This document shows positions 23,160-32,335 of a stretch of 64,000 nt of DNA, piece after piece. The position numbers and the translations under genes were made by a program. Where the stretch lies: contig NZ_VSJK01000012.1 of assembly GCF_008085915.1 (NCBI RefSeq), positions 1-64,000 of the forward strand, written 5' to 3'. The notes under the pieces were generated by a model. The model worked only from the letters and a program-made list of their open reading frames with translations, had not been told where the DNA came from and did no database searches. The stretch's first letter is position 1. Each line of letters opens with the position of its first letter. Origin of the DNA: Oceaniovalibus sp. ACAM 378. GTDB taxonomy: Bacteria; Pseudomonadota; Alphaproteobacteria; Rhodobacterales; Rhodobacteraceae.

Positions 23160-25123
23160 GCCGCCACCCGCGCAGTCGTGGGCACGACAACCGCATCCTC
23201 GATCTTCAAGGTCGCGCAGATCTTGCCTTTGCGCCCGTCCTCATATGTCACCTCGGTTTCCGTATAGATCTCTGGTTTGCCATCATAAATCGCCGCAATC
23301 AGATCAGCGAACTTGTCCGAGATCACACCGCGCCTTACCTTTCTGGTCCGCGTCATCTCGCCGTCGTCGGCGTCCAGCTCCTTGTGCAGCACAAGGAACC
23401 TGTGGATCTGGCATCCCGAAAGCATCTCATCCCCTGCGACGGACCGGTTCACCTCGGCCACATGTTCGCCAATGGTGGTCAGAACCTGCGGATGCTGCGA
23501 CAACTCCTGATAGGATCCATAGGCAATGTTATTGCGTTCGGCCCAATTGCCCACCGCCGCGAGGTCGATATTGATAAAGGCACTGCACATCTCGCGCCCG
23601 GCGCCGAACACCACGGCCTCAAGGATGTTGGGAAAGAACTTCAGCTTGTTTTCAATGTACTTGGGTGCGAACAGCCGCCCGTCGGCCATCTTGCCCACAT
23701 CCTTGGCTCGGTCGATGATCCGCAGATGTCCGCTGCCCTTTTCGATGAATCCGGCATCCCCGGTGGCGACCCAGCCCTCGGCATCCTTTGTGTCTGCGGT
23801 GCTTTCGTCGTTCTTGAAATAGCGCACGAAAACGCCGGGCGAGCGATAGAACACCTCACCCGAATCGGCGATCCGCAGCTCTACGCCCGGTGACGGCACG
23901 CCGACGGTGTCGCTCCGGACTTCGCCGTCGGGTTGTTGGGTGATGAATACGCTGGCCTCGGTCTGGCCATAGAGCTGCTTGAGGTTGATCCCGAGCGAGC
24001 GATAGAAATCAAAGATCTCCGGACCAATCGCCTCGCCCGCAGTATATCCGACACGCACCCGGGAAAATCCCAGCGTGTTTTTCAACGGACCATAGATCAG
24101 AACCTCGCCCAGCCGGTATTTCAGCCGGTCCACCATCCCCACCGGCTTGCCGTCCAGCAATGCGGGTCCGACGCGGCGCGCCACCGCCATGAACCGGTCA
24201 AACAGCCATTTCTTCAACCGCCCCGCATCCTCCATCCGGATCATCACCGATGTCAGCTGCGCCTCGAATACCCGGGGCGGCGCGAAATAATAGGTCGGTC
24301 CGATCTCGCGCAGGTCGGTCATCATCGTGTCGGCGGATTCGGGGCAGTTGACGCAGAACCCGGTCCAATAGGCCTGCCCGATGGAAAAGATGAAATCGCC
24401 GACCCACGCCATCGGCAGATAGGCAAGGATCTCATCCCCCGGTCGCAGATGGTCAAACTCGCTGGAGTTTTTCGACGTCTCGATGATGTTGCGATTGCTA
24501 AGCACCACGCCCTTGGGCCGCCCTGTCGTGCCGCTGGTGTACAGCATCACACAGGTGTCGTCGGGGCCGAGCGCGTCGGTGCGTGCCGTCAGCGTTTCGA
24601 TCAGATCGGCGCGCCCTGCACGACCCGCCGCCTGCACATCCGCAAAGGATGTCAGCGCCGCATGATCGTATTTCCGCAATCCGCGACCATCGAGATAAAT
24701 CACCTGCCGCAGCCCCGGCAGGCGCTCGTGCACATCGGCCACCTTGTCGACCTGCTCCTGATCGCCAGCGATGACAAAGACCGCGCCGCAGTGATCCAGC
24801 GCGAATTCGATCTCCTCAGGTGCCGCATCCTGATACATCGGTACCGGAATTCCGCCCGCGCATTGCACCGCAACCATGGACCAATACAGCGCCGGTCGAT
24901 TGCGCCCGACAATCGCGACATGTTCGCCCACGGCCAGACCCAGCGACAGCAGGCCCAACGCCAGAGCCTCGATTTCATCAGCCGTCTGCGCCCATGTCCG
25001 GGTTTGCCAGATGCCGAATTCCTTTTCACGATAAGCGGGCTTGTCGCCGAACCGCGCGACATTCAGGGCCAACAGCGCCGGTATCGAGGCAACAGATTCG
25101 GAAAGCCGGGGGACAGTGATCAC
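23156..25123 (-). CDS. Long-chain acyl-CoA synthetase-like AMP-forming ligase
   Basis: A 655-residue acyl-CoA synthetase of the long form (FAA1/FadD15-like), which adenylates a carboxylic acid and transfers it to CoA. The AMP-binding motif YTSGTTGRPKG is at 195-205; later landmarks are GYTAGEAIGPEI, LYGQTEASVFIT, the ATP/hinge region GWVATGDAGFIEK and DRAKDVGKMADG. GGGAGGAG lies 6 bases before the GTG start. It is the first gene of the importer operon and its stop overlaps livG. With the second ligase (14203-15429) it implies that the imported compound is activated to a CoA thioester on entry. Confidence 0.92.
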   Translation of the reverse strand: MITVPRLSESVASIPALLALNVARFGDKPAYREKEFGIWQTRTWAQTADEIEALALGLLSLGLAVGEHVAIVGRNRPALYWSMVAVQCAGGIPVPMYQDAAPEEIEFALDHCGAVFVIAGDQEQVDKVADVHERLPGLRQVIYLDGRGLRKYDHAALTSFADVQAAGRAGRADLIETLTARTDALGPDDTCVMLYTSGTTGRPKGVVLSNRNIIETSKNSSEFDHLRPGDEILAYLPMAWVGDFIFSIGQAYWTGFCVNCPESADTMMTDLREIGPTYYFAPPRVFEAQLTSVMIRMEDAGRLKKWLFDRFMAVARRVGPALLDGKPVGMVDRLKYRLGEVLIYGPLKNTLGFSRVRVGYTAGEAIGPEIFDFYRSLGINLKQLYGQTEASVFITQQPDGEVRSDTVGVPSPGVELRIADSGEVFYRSPGVFVRYFKNDESTADTKDAEGWVATGDAGFIEKGSGHLRIIDRAKDVGKMADGRLFAPKYIENKLKFFPNILEAVVFGAGREMCSAFINIDLAAVGNWAERNNIAYGSYQELSQHPQVLTTIGEHVAEVNRSVAGDEMLSGCQIHRFLVLHKELDADDGEMTRTRKVRRGVISDKFADLIAAIYDGKPEIYTETEVTYEDGRKGKICATLKIEDAVVVPTTARVAA

Positions 25124-25309
25124 ATCGCTCCTCCCATCGCCATTGGCGGCGCTGGCCCTCTGGTGGAGCCTTTCGCTTATCGTCGCACAATTCCGGAAAA
25201 GGTCATAAAAGAATATTGCGGCAAGGTCCGCGCAAGGCGGGCGGCACAGGGCAGTTGGCCGAAGGATGGCACAGGGTTACCCCGCACCCGGAACCAACCG
25301 GGGGTGCCG

Positions 25310-25473
25310 ATGGATCCGATCTCGCTTGGGTTTTATACCGTCGTTTGCGGTGTGCTCAGCATGTTCGCCGCAAGATTGGGCGGGCGATGCCCCGTCTGGG
25401 CATCAGTGCGGCGGTCGGGCTGGTCGCGGCGACTCTGCTGCCTCTGCCGAAGGGCGCCTTGCCCGAATACTGA
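25310..25473 (+). pseudogene. Small membrane protein gene, apparently frameshifted
   Basis: From ATG 25310 (GGGGG 6 bases before it) one frame reads MDPISLGFYTVVCGVLSMFA and then turns into Cys/Arg-rich sequence. The neighbouring frame, from about 25385 to the TGA at 25471-25473, reads AMPRLGISAAVGLVAATLLP and ends KGALPEY. Joined, the two halves make a plausible protein of about 54 residues with two membrane segments; the switch is a -1 (or +2) shift around 25378-25390, in the G-rich run TTGGGCGGGCGATG. It could be a decayed gene, a sequencing error, or less likely a programmed shift. The remaining sequence 25124-25309 holds the upstream region of the acyl-CoA synthetase operon. Confidence 0.4.
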
Positions 25474-25520
25474 AGCGGGAAGGCGTTACTGCGAAAATTC
25501 CGGATCAAAACAATCCGGCG

Positions 25521-26705
25521 CTAGACGATCCGCGATATCCCATCGGCCAACACCCGCAGACCGATGACAAGATCGGCATCGTCCGTATCTTCATCAAAGG
25601 CATGGGAAATTCCACCGATCGACGGCACGAACAGCATCGCCACCGGCATACACCGGGACAGGTTCGTCGCATCGTGCAGCGCGCCCGATGGCATCCGCCG
25701 CCATTGCCCCGGAACGATTCCTTCCGCCGCCGCTGCCAACGCCCCGGTCAGCCTTTCGTCCATCGCCACAGGCTCTAGCCCCAGCATGTCACCAAATGAC
25801 AGCGTCAGGTCACGTTCCTTGGCGATTTCGGTCGCGGTATCACGCACCACAGTCTCCATCCGTCCCAGCCGGGCGGTGTCGCCATCGCGCCATTGCATGG
25901 AAAACGACACCCGGCCGGGGACTATGGAATGGGCGTTTGGATGCAGCGTGACATGGCCGATGGTCCAGACCGACGCAGGCGTCGCCACATTGCGCATCCG
26001 CTCATTCAACCGTTCGTTGAACGCTGAGAGGGCCTGAAACACGTCACGGCGGCGGTCCATTGGCGTGGTGCCAGCGTGATTCTGCTGACCCTGAAGCGTG
26101 ATCACCATGTCGCGGATGCCGACAATTCCATCGACCACACCGATCTTTTCGCCCGCACCGATCAGCACCGGGCCCTGCTCGATATGCATTTCGACAAAAC
26201 CGGAAAACCGCGCCGGATCGACGGTGCCGGACTCAAGATGCGCCATACGCGCCCGCGCCTCGGCCAGAGTCACGCCCTGCGAATCGCACAGGGAATCGGC
26301 ACGTTCCTGAGCCATCGCACCCGACCAGACCGCGCTGCCGGTGGTCACGCCGAATCGGCCTTCTTCGTCCTGAAAACAGGCGACGGACACGCCCGGAACC
26401 ACACGCGCGACCTCAAGCGCCGAAATCACACCCAGCGCACCGTCCAGCCAGCCGCCTTCGGGTTGACTGTCAGAGTGCGAACCGACCAGCGGACCGGGGG
26501 TATCCGACAGGCCGAAAAGATTGCCCATTCCGTCGAAAACCGGGGTCAGTCCCGCCTCGGCCATGCGCCCGGCGATCCATTCGCGCGCTTCGATATCCGC
26601 ATCGCAAAAGGCTGGACGCACCACGCCCTTGCCGATGCCGCTTGCTCCGAACCCGCGCAGGGTGTGCAGATCGGACAAGAATCGTTCTGGATCTGGCGTG
26701 TTCAT
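25521..26705 (-). CDS. M20-family amidohydrolase (N-carbamoyl-amino-acid hydrolase / allantoate amidohydrolase type)
   Basis: A 394-residue metal-dependent amidohydrolase that cleaves N-carbamoyl or ureido groups. Metal and substrate motifs run in family order: [18 protein letters not shown] (about 75-92), [10 protein letters not shown] (about 110), VEMHIEQGP (about 168), [12 protein letters not shown] (about 214) and the late [15 protein letters not shown] with its metal-binding His. The first motif has Ser after His where most members have Leu or Val. No hydantoinase or purine gene is adjacent, so the substrate is not given by context. Confidence 0.88.
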   Translation of the reverse strand: MNTPDPERFLSDLHTLRGFGASGIGKGVVRPAFCDADIEAREWIAGRMAEAGLTPVFDGMGNLFGLSDTPGPLVGSHSDSQPEGGWLDGALGVISALEVARVVPGVSVACFQDEEGRFGVTTGSAVWSGAMAQERADSLCDSQGVTLAEARARMAHLESGTVDPARFSGFVEMHIEQGPVLIGAGEKIGVVDGIVGIRDMVITLQGQQNHAGTTPMDRRRDVFQALSAFNERLNERMRNVATPASVWTIGHVTLHPNAHSIVPGRVSFSMQWRDGDTARLGRMETVVRDTATEIAKERDLTLSFGDMLGLEPVAMDERLTGALAAAAEGIVPGQWRRMPSGALHDATNLSRCMPVAMLFVPSIGGISHAFDEDTDDADLVIGLRVLADGISRIV

Positions 26706-26907
26706 TTGTGGTCCTCGACTGTTTTCCCGGTGGCGCCGAGTATCCTCTGGTGCGCCGGAACTTTCAATGTTGCCTGCAGCGTTGTGGATGCGAGCGATTT
26801 CGCGGCAAACTGCACTCTCTCCAGGTCGCTCGGTCGCAGCCTCCCGGTACGGTCAACATATTGCGCATCGATGGCTTATCGGGCAATCGGGAGGTCAGGG
26901 GGCGATC

Positions 26908-27567
26908 ATGGTCGAAATCACATTGGTGCGGCACGGACAGGCGAATGCGCAAGCGACGGACGAGGCCGGGTATGACCGGCTGAGCGATCTGGGGCACCGG
27001 CAGGCGCAATGGCTTGGCGACCACCTGAAAGAGACCGGACGGCGGTACGATCACATTCTGTCGGGCACGCTGAACCGTCAGCGTGACACCGCCAGCGCCA
27101 TCGCGGCCTGTCTGGATTCGCCCATGGAACAGGACGCGCGGCTGAACGAGCTGGATTATTACGGGCTGGCCACTTCGCTGCGCGACGATCATTCCGTGCC
27201 GATGCCCGCCGACCGCGACCAGTTTCTGCACCACATGCCGCAGCTGATGACCGCATGGGAGGCGGGGCGTCTGCACTCGCGGCTGGAAACCTTCTCTGCG
27301 TTTGAGGGCCGGGTGCAGGCGATGATCGAGCGGGCCGAAGAGCTGGGCGGGCGGGTGTTGCTGGTCACGTCCGGTGGCGTGATCGGAATGGCCATGCGGA
27401 TTTTACTGCGGCTTGAGGTGGCGAGTTATGCCAATGTCCTGCTTCAGATCAACAATACATCACTGCATCGCTATGTGAAGGGCGGGAACGCCCTGCTTCT
27501 GGACACGTTCAACGCCACTCCGCATCTGGAAAGCGCCGACCGGGCCTTTGCACGCACGCATATCTGA
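26908..27567 (+). CDS. Histidine phosphatase family protein
   Basis: A 219-residue phosphoglycerate-mutase-like phosphatase. The phosphohistidine motif LVRHGQAN is at residues 6-13, with supporting residues in DHILSGTLNRQRDTA and VLLVTSGGVIGMAMR (the second catalytic region, in which the usual His is replaced: SGG instead of SHG). AGGGGG precedes the ATG. It converges on the SDR gene at 27619. The physiological substrate is unknown. Confidence 0.86.
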   Translation: MVEITLVRHGQANAQATDEAGYDRLSDLGHRQAQWLGDHLKETGRRYDHILSGTLNRQRDTASAIAACLDSPMEQDARLNELDYYGLATSLRDDHSVPMPADRDQFLHHMPQLMTAWEAGRLHSRLETFSAFEGRVQAMIERAEELGGRVLLVTSGGVIGMAMRILLRLEVASYANVLLQINNTSLHRYVKGGNALLLDTFNATPHLESADRAFARTHI

Positions 27568-27618
27568 GCCGCGATCGGAACACCGGTCTTGCGGGAATGG
27601 CAGGAATGGCAGCCACCC

Positions 27619-28350
27619 CTAGCCGAACAGCCGGAAATACAGCCAATCCGGCAGAAACTGCGTCAGACGGAACATACCGGCAAAGGCAAACGGAAAGCTT
27701 TTCTTGAAGCCGTCGCCCTGCATGTGTTCGAACACCTCCTGCGCGGCCTGATCCGGGTCCATGATGAAGGGCATCGAAAAGTCGTTCTTGTCGGTCAGGC
27801 GCGTACGGATGAACCCGGGATTGACCAGCTGCACGTCCACCCCGGTCTTGCGCAGCTCTCCATATAATCCTTCGGCCAGATACATCACCCCGGCCTTGGA
27901 CGCTCCATAGCCGACAGCGCCCGGCAGACCGCGGAATCCTGACAGGCTGCCGGTCATCACCACATGGCCGAAATCCCGCGCGACCATGCCCGGAACGACG
28001 TGGCCCATGACCCGCGCGCAACCGGTGAAATTGACGTCGCACATCGCCGTTACCTTTTGCGGATCCCAATCCGCTGCCGACTGTGGCCAATACGCCCCGG
28101 CCAAAAACACGACTCCGTCGATTTCGCCAACTTCGGCGGTGGCCCGCGCGACACTTTCATCATCGGTGACATCGACGGTCACAACCCGCGCCCGGCCGGG
28201 CAGATCGGCAGCCAGTGTATGCAACCGGTCGGCGGATCGCGCACTCAGGATCAACTCACAGCCCGCACGGCTCAGCCGCTCGGCCAGCGCACGCCCCAAC
28301 CCTTCGGACGCACCGACGATCCAATACCGTTTTCCTTGCCAGTCTCTCAT
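27619..28350 (-). CDS. Short-chain dehydrogenase/reductase
   Basis: A 243-residue classical SDR: cofactor loop GASEGLG near residue 13, ILSARSADR and VDVTDD for NADP(H)-type binding, catalytic Ser in GSLSGFRG and catalytic Tyr/Lys in YGASKAG. The C-terminus (FRLTQFLPDWLYFRLFG) is hydrophobic and may sit on the membrane. The start overlaps the DUF3833 stop by 4 bases (ATGA) and GGGAGA precedes it. SDR and DUF3833 genes are often paired; the substrate is not known. Confidence 0.9.
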   Translation of the reverse strand: MRDWQGKRYWIVGASEGLGRALAERLSRAGCELILSARSADRLHTLAADLPGRARVVTVDVTDDESVARATAEVGEIDGVVFLAGAYWPQSAADWDPQKVTAMCDVNFTGCARVMGHVVPGMVARDFGHVVMTGSLSGFRGLPGAVGYGASKAGVMYLAEGLYGELRKTGVDVQLVNPGFIRTRLTDKNDFSMPFIMDPDQAAQEVFEHMQGDGFKKSFPFAFAGMFRLTQFLPDWLYFRLFG

Positions 28351-28910
28351 GTATTCTCCCTCGGGCGCATTGTGGCGACCAGTTCGGCAACCTTGATCCC
28401 GAACAATCGGAACTGGCTGCGGTTGATGATGGTTCCGCCCGGAACGATATACATCCAGTCGACCGTATTTAGAACATGCCCACCCACATCCTTTGGCAGG
28501 CGAAGGCGATATCGCAACTGTACCGTCGGGCCGCATTGTTCGCCACCGCCTGTACCGATGATATCGTCGGCGGTGGCGTCGAAATGCCCGTTTTCATCCA
28601 GCCGCAAGTGCCATGCACGCTCTTGAGTTACGCCATTGTCAAACCGAAAGGACTGGGACAGTACACCTGTGTTGCCTGTCCAGCTTCCGTGCATATCGGC
28701 GACGAACCGCGAACTGACGCGCCCGGTGGGTCCAAAGATCACGCCTTCGCAGTGAATCTTGCCGTTCAAATGCTTGCGCAGGTCGAAGTCGGGGCCCAAC
28801 CCATCGTAATCGGTGGGTTTCTGACCATGGAATGAGGCAAAGCGCGCCCGCAACCACAGAACCACACAAACGCTAAAGCTTCCGATCAATAAACTAAATG
28901 CAATTTCCAT
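28347..28910 (-). CDS. DUF3833 family protein
   Basis: A 187-residue protein with one N-terminal hydrophobic segment (SLLIGSFSVCVVLWL) followed by a beta-rich domain typical of DUF3833 (LNGKIHCEGVIFGPTGRV, ERAWHLRLDENGHFDAT, YIVPGGTIINRSQFRLFGIKV). Some members lie in stress-response gene groups with an SDR, which agrees with the overlapping downstream gene here. A possible ECF-sigma promoter lies upstream at 28977-29002. Biochemical function unknown. Confidence 0.85.
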   Translation of the reverse strand: MEIAFSLLIGSFSVCVVLWLRARFASFHGQKPTDYDGLGPDFDLRKHLNGKIHCEGVIFGPTGRVSSRFVADMHGSWTGNTGVLSQSFRFDNGVTQERAWHLRLDENGHFDATADDIIGTGGGEQCGPTVQLRYRLRLPKDVGGHVLNTVDWMYIVPGGTIINRSQFRLFGIKVAELVATMRPRENT

Positions 28911-29219
28911 ACCTCAAACACCTTTAACTCCGTGTCCGGCCCGGCAATGCGATGACAGGGGACTTTCAGCGGGCAGGACGAAACGGCATACAGCGCCGTT
29001 CCTATCCCAAGCGCTAAGCCGGGGGGGTCGGTTCCCCAGCGGAAGCCGGATTCTTTAGGAGAGGATTTGACCGGCCGCGATCCGCGCAAACAGTGAACCG
29101 CGCCAGATCCGGCGGCGGGGCCGCAAATTTGCGCCTGACTTCGGGGGTTTTCGTCAGCAGATCAGGACAGTCCTGCGGGCACAGGCTTTCGCGGGCCGGC
29201 GGCGGCGGCGCGTGCTGGC
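28911..29219. other. Intergenic region upstream of the DUF3833-SDR operon
   Basis: About 310 bases between the DUF3833 start and the rmuC stop. Apart from the possible ECF promoter at 28977-29002 I see no gene, tRNA or clear terminator. Sequence at 29195-29212 is a short GGC-rich run. Confidence 0.4.
28977..29002 (-). promoter_or_regulatory. Possible ECF-sigma-factor promoter for DUF3833-SDR
   Basis: On the minus strand GGAAC (28998-29002) and CGTC (28977-28980) are 17 bases apart, about 65 bases above the DUF3833 start. GGAAC-N16/17-CGT(T/C) is the general pattern for several alphaproteobacterial stress sigma factors. A chance match is possible. Confidence 0.3.
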
Positions 29220-30410
29220 TCAGAGACCTGACGCAGATTCATCCGCCCGGATCACTGCGGGAATGACCGCAGGATCGGAACCGTCGTCCAGTTCTTCGAA
29301 ATCGAAATTGTCCAATTTGGCCGCACGTTTGCCCGCGCGTTCCGCGGCCGTACCGATACCATCAAGATCGGCACGGGCCTGGGCAAAATGGGTGTTCAAT
29401 TTGCCGACCCGTTCAACCACAAGCTCGACATCGCGGTGCAGATGGCGAAGCGTCGTGCGGATTGCCCCCGCCTGTGCCCGCATCCGCGCATCTTTCAGGA
29501 TCGCGCGCATGGTGTGCAGCGTTGCCATACAGGTGGTTGGCGAGACGATCCAGACGCGCGCGGCAAAGCCTTCGCGCACCAGTTCGGGGAAATTGCCATG
29601 CAACTCGGCATAGACCGCCTCAGAGGGCAGGAACATCAACGCGCCATCGGCAGTTTCGCCGTCCAGAATATAGCGTTCGGAAATCGCCCGGATATGCCCG
29701 CGCACCGCCGTTCGCAGCCCGGCCACCGCCGCCCTTGTCTCGTGATCCGTGGTGGCGCGGCGCAGGGCTTCGTAAGCCTCCAGCGGAAATTTGCTGTCGA
29801 TGACGATGGGGCCGGGGGGATTGGGCAGATGGATCAGGCAGTCGGCCCGTCGCCCGTTGGACAGGGTTGCCTGCCAAGTGAAACTGTCGCTTGGCAGGGC
29901 CTTGCCGACGATATCATGCAGCTGGATTTCGCCAAACGCGCCGCGGGTCTGCTTGTTGCTCAGGATATCCTGCAATGACAGCACGTTGCCCGACAGCTTT
30001 TCGATATTCGCCTGTGCCTTGTCGATGGTTGCCAGTCGCTGCTGCAACTGGCCCAATGATTGCGCCGTGCGGCTGGCAGATCCGGCGAGATTCTCGTTCA
30101 TCCGCGCCGAAACCTCGGCCAGTCGGGTTTCCATCAGGTGCAACATCTGCGTCTGCGCCGCCGCCTGCGCCTCGGCCACATGGGTCAGCCCGCCCGACAA
30201 CTGCTGCTGACCGTCGTTCAGAATGTGCACCCGCTGCCCCAACTGGCCCATCTGATGGGCCAGCGGGGCAATCATCGCTGCCGTCCGCCCGGCACGACGC
30301 AGCGAAACAAGCAGGAGCACAACGACCAGCAGCGCAACCGCCAAGGCAACCGCGGCGACCAGCGTGAGGGGATCGGACAGATCGACCGTGCGCCCGGCAA
30401 TGGTGATCAT
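29220..30410 (-). CDS. rmuC: RmuC-family DNA recombination protein
   Basis: RmuC proteins limit recombination at short inverted repeats and carry a predicted nuclease fold. The 396-residue product has an N-terminal membrane segment (about 14-37, LVAAVALAVALLVVVLLLVS), a coiled-coil region (about 60-140) and the RmuC core (QTRGAFGEIQLHDIV, DCLIHLPNPPGPIVIDSKFPLE with the nuclease-like Asp-Ser-Lys, GALMFLPSEAVYAEL). The start overlaps the mutL stop by 4 bases (ATGA), so it is co-translated with a mismatch repair gene, which suits a DNA maintenance role. Confidence 0.92.
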   Translation of the reverse strand: MITIAGRTVDLSDPLTLVAAVALAVALLVVVLLLVSLRRAGRTAAMIAPLAHQMGQLGQRVHILNDGQQQLSGGLTHVAEAQAAAQTQMLHLMETRLAEVSARMNENLAGSASRTAQSLGQLQQRLATIDKAQANIEKLSGNVLSLQDILSNKQTRGAFGEIQLHDIVGKALPSDSFTWQATLSNGRRADCLIHLPNPPGPIVIDSKFPLEAYEALRRATTDHETRAAVAGLRTAVRGHIRAISERYILDGETADGALMFLPSEAVYAELHGNFPELVREGFAARVWIVSPTTCMATLHTMRAILKDARMRAQAGAIRTTLRHLHRDVELVVERVGKLNTHFAQARADLDGIGTAAERAGKRAAKLDNFDFEELDDGSDPAVIPAVIRADESASGL

Positions 30411-32287
30411 GTGCGCCCGAACAACCGTTCGATGTCCGCCAGCTTCAGCTCCACATAGGTGGGACGGCCATGGTTGCACTGGCCCGACAGGGGGGTCGCC
30501 TCCATCTCGCGCAGCAGGGCGTTCATCTCTTCGGCCCGCATCAGGCGGCCAGAGCGGACCGAGCCATGGCAAGACATGCGCGACAGCACGGCGTCGATTC
30601 GGCTGCGCAGGGTGGTGCTGTCATCCAGATCGTCGAGTTCGTCCAGAATATCGCGGATCAGGGCGGTCGCGTTGACCGTTCCGAGGATGGCCGGAGTTTC
30701 GCGAACGGCAATCGCCCCGCCTCCGAAGGGTTCGATGGTCAGACCCATCCCGGCCAGGTCATCGGATAGGTCGAGCAGGCGCGCGGCATCGGCTTCCGCA
30801 AGCTCGACGATCTCGGGGATCAGCAGGGCCTGTGCGGCGATGCCCCGGTCGGCCATCTGGCGTTTCAGGCGTTCATAGACAAGACGTTCGTGGGCGGCGT
30901 GCTGATCGACGATAACGATACCGGTGGCGGTTTGGGCGATGATCCAGTTTTCGTGCACCTGTGCGCGGGCAGCACCCAGCGGAAACGAACCTTCGTCGGT
31001 CCCCTGCGGGGCCTCCTCAGGATCCCCCCCCGAGGAGCGACCGTCAGGAAGCGAGGAGGGCGCCGCCATCCGCGCCATCATCGGCAGCGCCTCGCCAAAC
31101 CCCGGCGCCTGCGCAATATAGGCGGCGCGCAAAGCCCCCGCCGATGGCCGGTCCATCTGATAAACCCGCGCCGCGCCCGCTGCCGGTTCCGCCCGCATCG
31201 CGCCCAAAGCCGCCCCTGCCACTGTGGTCGAGGCCCGGTGCCCCGCCCCGGCCAGCGCATGGCGCAGCGCCGACACGATAAGGCCGCGCGGTAGCCCGGG
31301 ATCGCGAAACCGCACCTCGGATTTTGCCGGATGCACGTTCACGTCCACCCCCTGCGGATCGCAGTCGAGAAACAGCACCGCCGCCGGGTGCCGGTCCCGG
31401 CTCAGCACATCCTGATAGGCAGCGCGCAGGGCGCCATACAGCAGCTTATCGCGCACCGGACGCCCGTTGACGAACAGATACTGAGTCGTCGACGACCCCC
31501 GGGAATAGGTTGGAAGTGCCGCATATCCGGTCAACCCGAGCCCCTCGCGCTCGGCCTCGATCTTCAGCGCGTTCTCGGAAAATTCGCGGCCTAGCACCCG
31601 GGACAGACGAGCATGCAGCGCATCAAACAGATCGCCGGTACAGGCATCCGCGCGCAGCACCACACGCCCCTCGCCACCGCCGGTCACATCGCGCAGGATG
31701 AACGACACAAAAGGCTCGGCCATCGCCAGACGTTTCACCACATCGCTGATCGCCTGCGCCTCGGCCCGGTCGGTGCGCATGAATTTCAGCCGGGCGGGCG
31801 TGGCAAAGAACAGATCACGCAATTCCGCCACCGTGCCGCCCGCAATCGCCGCCGGGCGCACCGGATCGGCCAGCCCGCCGGCGACACGCAGACTGGCACC
31901 CTCACCCCCCGCCACACGGGACGTCAGGGTCAATCGCCCGACCGCGCCCAGTGATGGCAGCGCCTCGCCGCGGAACCCGAAGGTGTGGATGTTCAAAAGG
32001 TCGGAGCCATCGATCTTGGATGTCGCGTGGCGTGCCAGCGCCAGCGGCAAAGCGTCCGCGTCGATGCCGCATCCGTCATCGGTCACCCGGATCAGGGTTT
32101 TGCCACCATCGCCATAGGCAATCTCGATCCGCCGCGCGCCCGCGTCGAGCGCGTTTTCAACCAATTCCTTGACCGCCGAGGCAGGTCTCTCGACCACCTC
32201 GCCCGCGGCGATCCGGTTGATCGCAGAGTCGTCAAGTTGCCGGATCACCGGACGGTCGTCGTGCATGTTGGGGGTATGGGCTGTCAT
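30407..32287 (-). CDS. mutL: DNA mismatch repair protein MutL (with endonuclease motif)
   Basis: A 626-residue MutL: N-terminal GHKL ATPase with ELVENALDAGA, DDGCGI and TFGFRGEALPS motifs, a variable linker, and a C-terminal dimerisation domain with the metal-binding endonuclease motif DQHAAHERLVYE, MSCHGSVRSG and GQCNHGRPTYVEL. The endonuclease motif means it nicks DNA itself and does not depend on MutH. A perfect 10-bp inverted repeat covers the chosen start codon (32280-32310) and no good ribosome-binding site is visible; an ATG seven codons later (32266) is the alternative start. Confidence 0.97.
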   Translation of the reverse strand: MTAHTPNMHDDRPVIRQLDDSAINRIAAGEVVERPASAVKELVENALDAGARRIEIAYGDGGKTLIRVTDDGCGIDADALPLALARHATSKIDGSDLLNIHTFGFRGEALPSLGAVGRLTLTSRVAGGEGASLRVAGGLADPVRPAAIAGGTVAELRDLFFATPARLKFMRTDRAEAQAISDVVKRLAMAEPFVSFILRDVTGGGEGRVVLRADACTGDLFDALHARLSRVLGREFSENALKIEAEREGLGLTGYAALPTYSRGSSTTQYLFVNGRPVRDKLLYGALRAAYQDVLSRDRHPAAVLFLDCDPQGVDVNVHPAKSEVRFRDPGLPRGLIVSALRHALAGAGHRASTTVAGAALGAMRAEPAAGAARVYQMDRPSAGALRAAYIAQAPGFGEALPMMARMAAPSSLPDGRSSGGDPEEAPQGTDEGSFPLGAARAQVHENWIIAQTATGIVIVDQHAAHERLVYERLKRQMADRGIAAQALLIPEIVELAEADAARLLDLSDDLAGMGLTIEPFGGGAIAVRETPAILGTVNATALIRDILDELDDLDDSTTLRSRIDAVLSRMSCHGSVRSGRLMRAEEMNALLREMEATPLSGQCNHGRPTYVELKLADIERLFGRT

Positions 32288-32310
32288 GCCACAACCGATA
32301 GCATGACAGC
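32280..32310. repeat. 10-bp perfect inverted repeat over the mutL start codon
   Basis: GCTGTCATGC at 32280-32289 and GCATGACAGC at 32301-32310 are exact complements with an 11-base loop. The mutL ATG (32287 on the minus strand) lies inside one arm. It may fold in the mRNA and hide the start, or act as an operator. Confidence 0.75.
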
Positions 32311-32335
32311 ATTTGATTCGGCCATGCCGCGCGGA

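Noticed and set aside
27590-27612. Tandem GGAATGGCA repeat between two convergent genes
   Set aside because: Only two copies of nine bases; easily chance.
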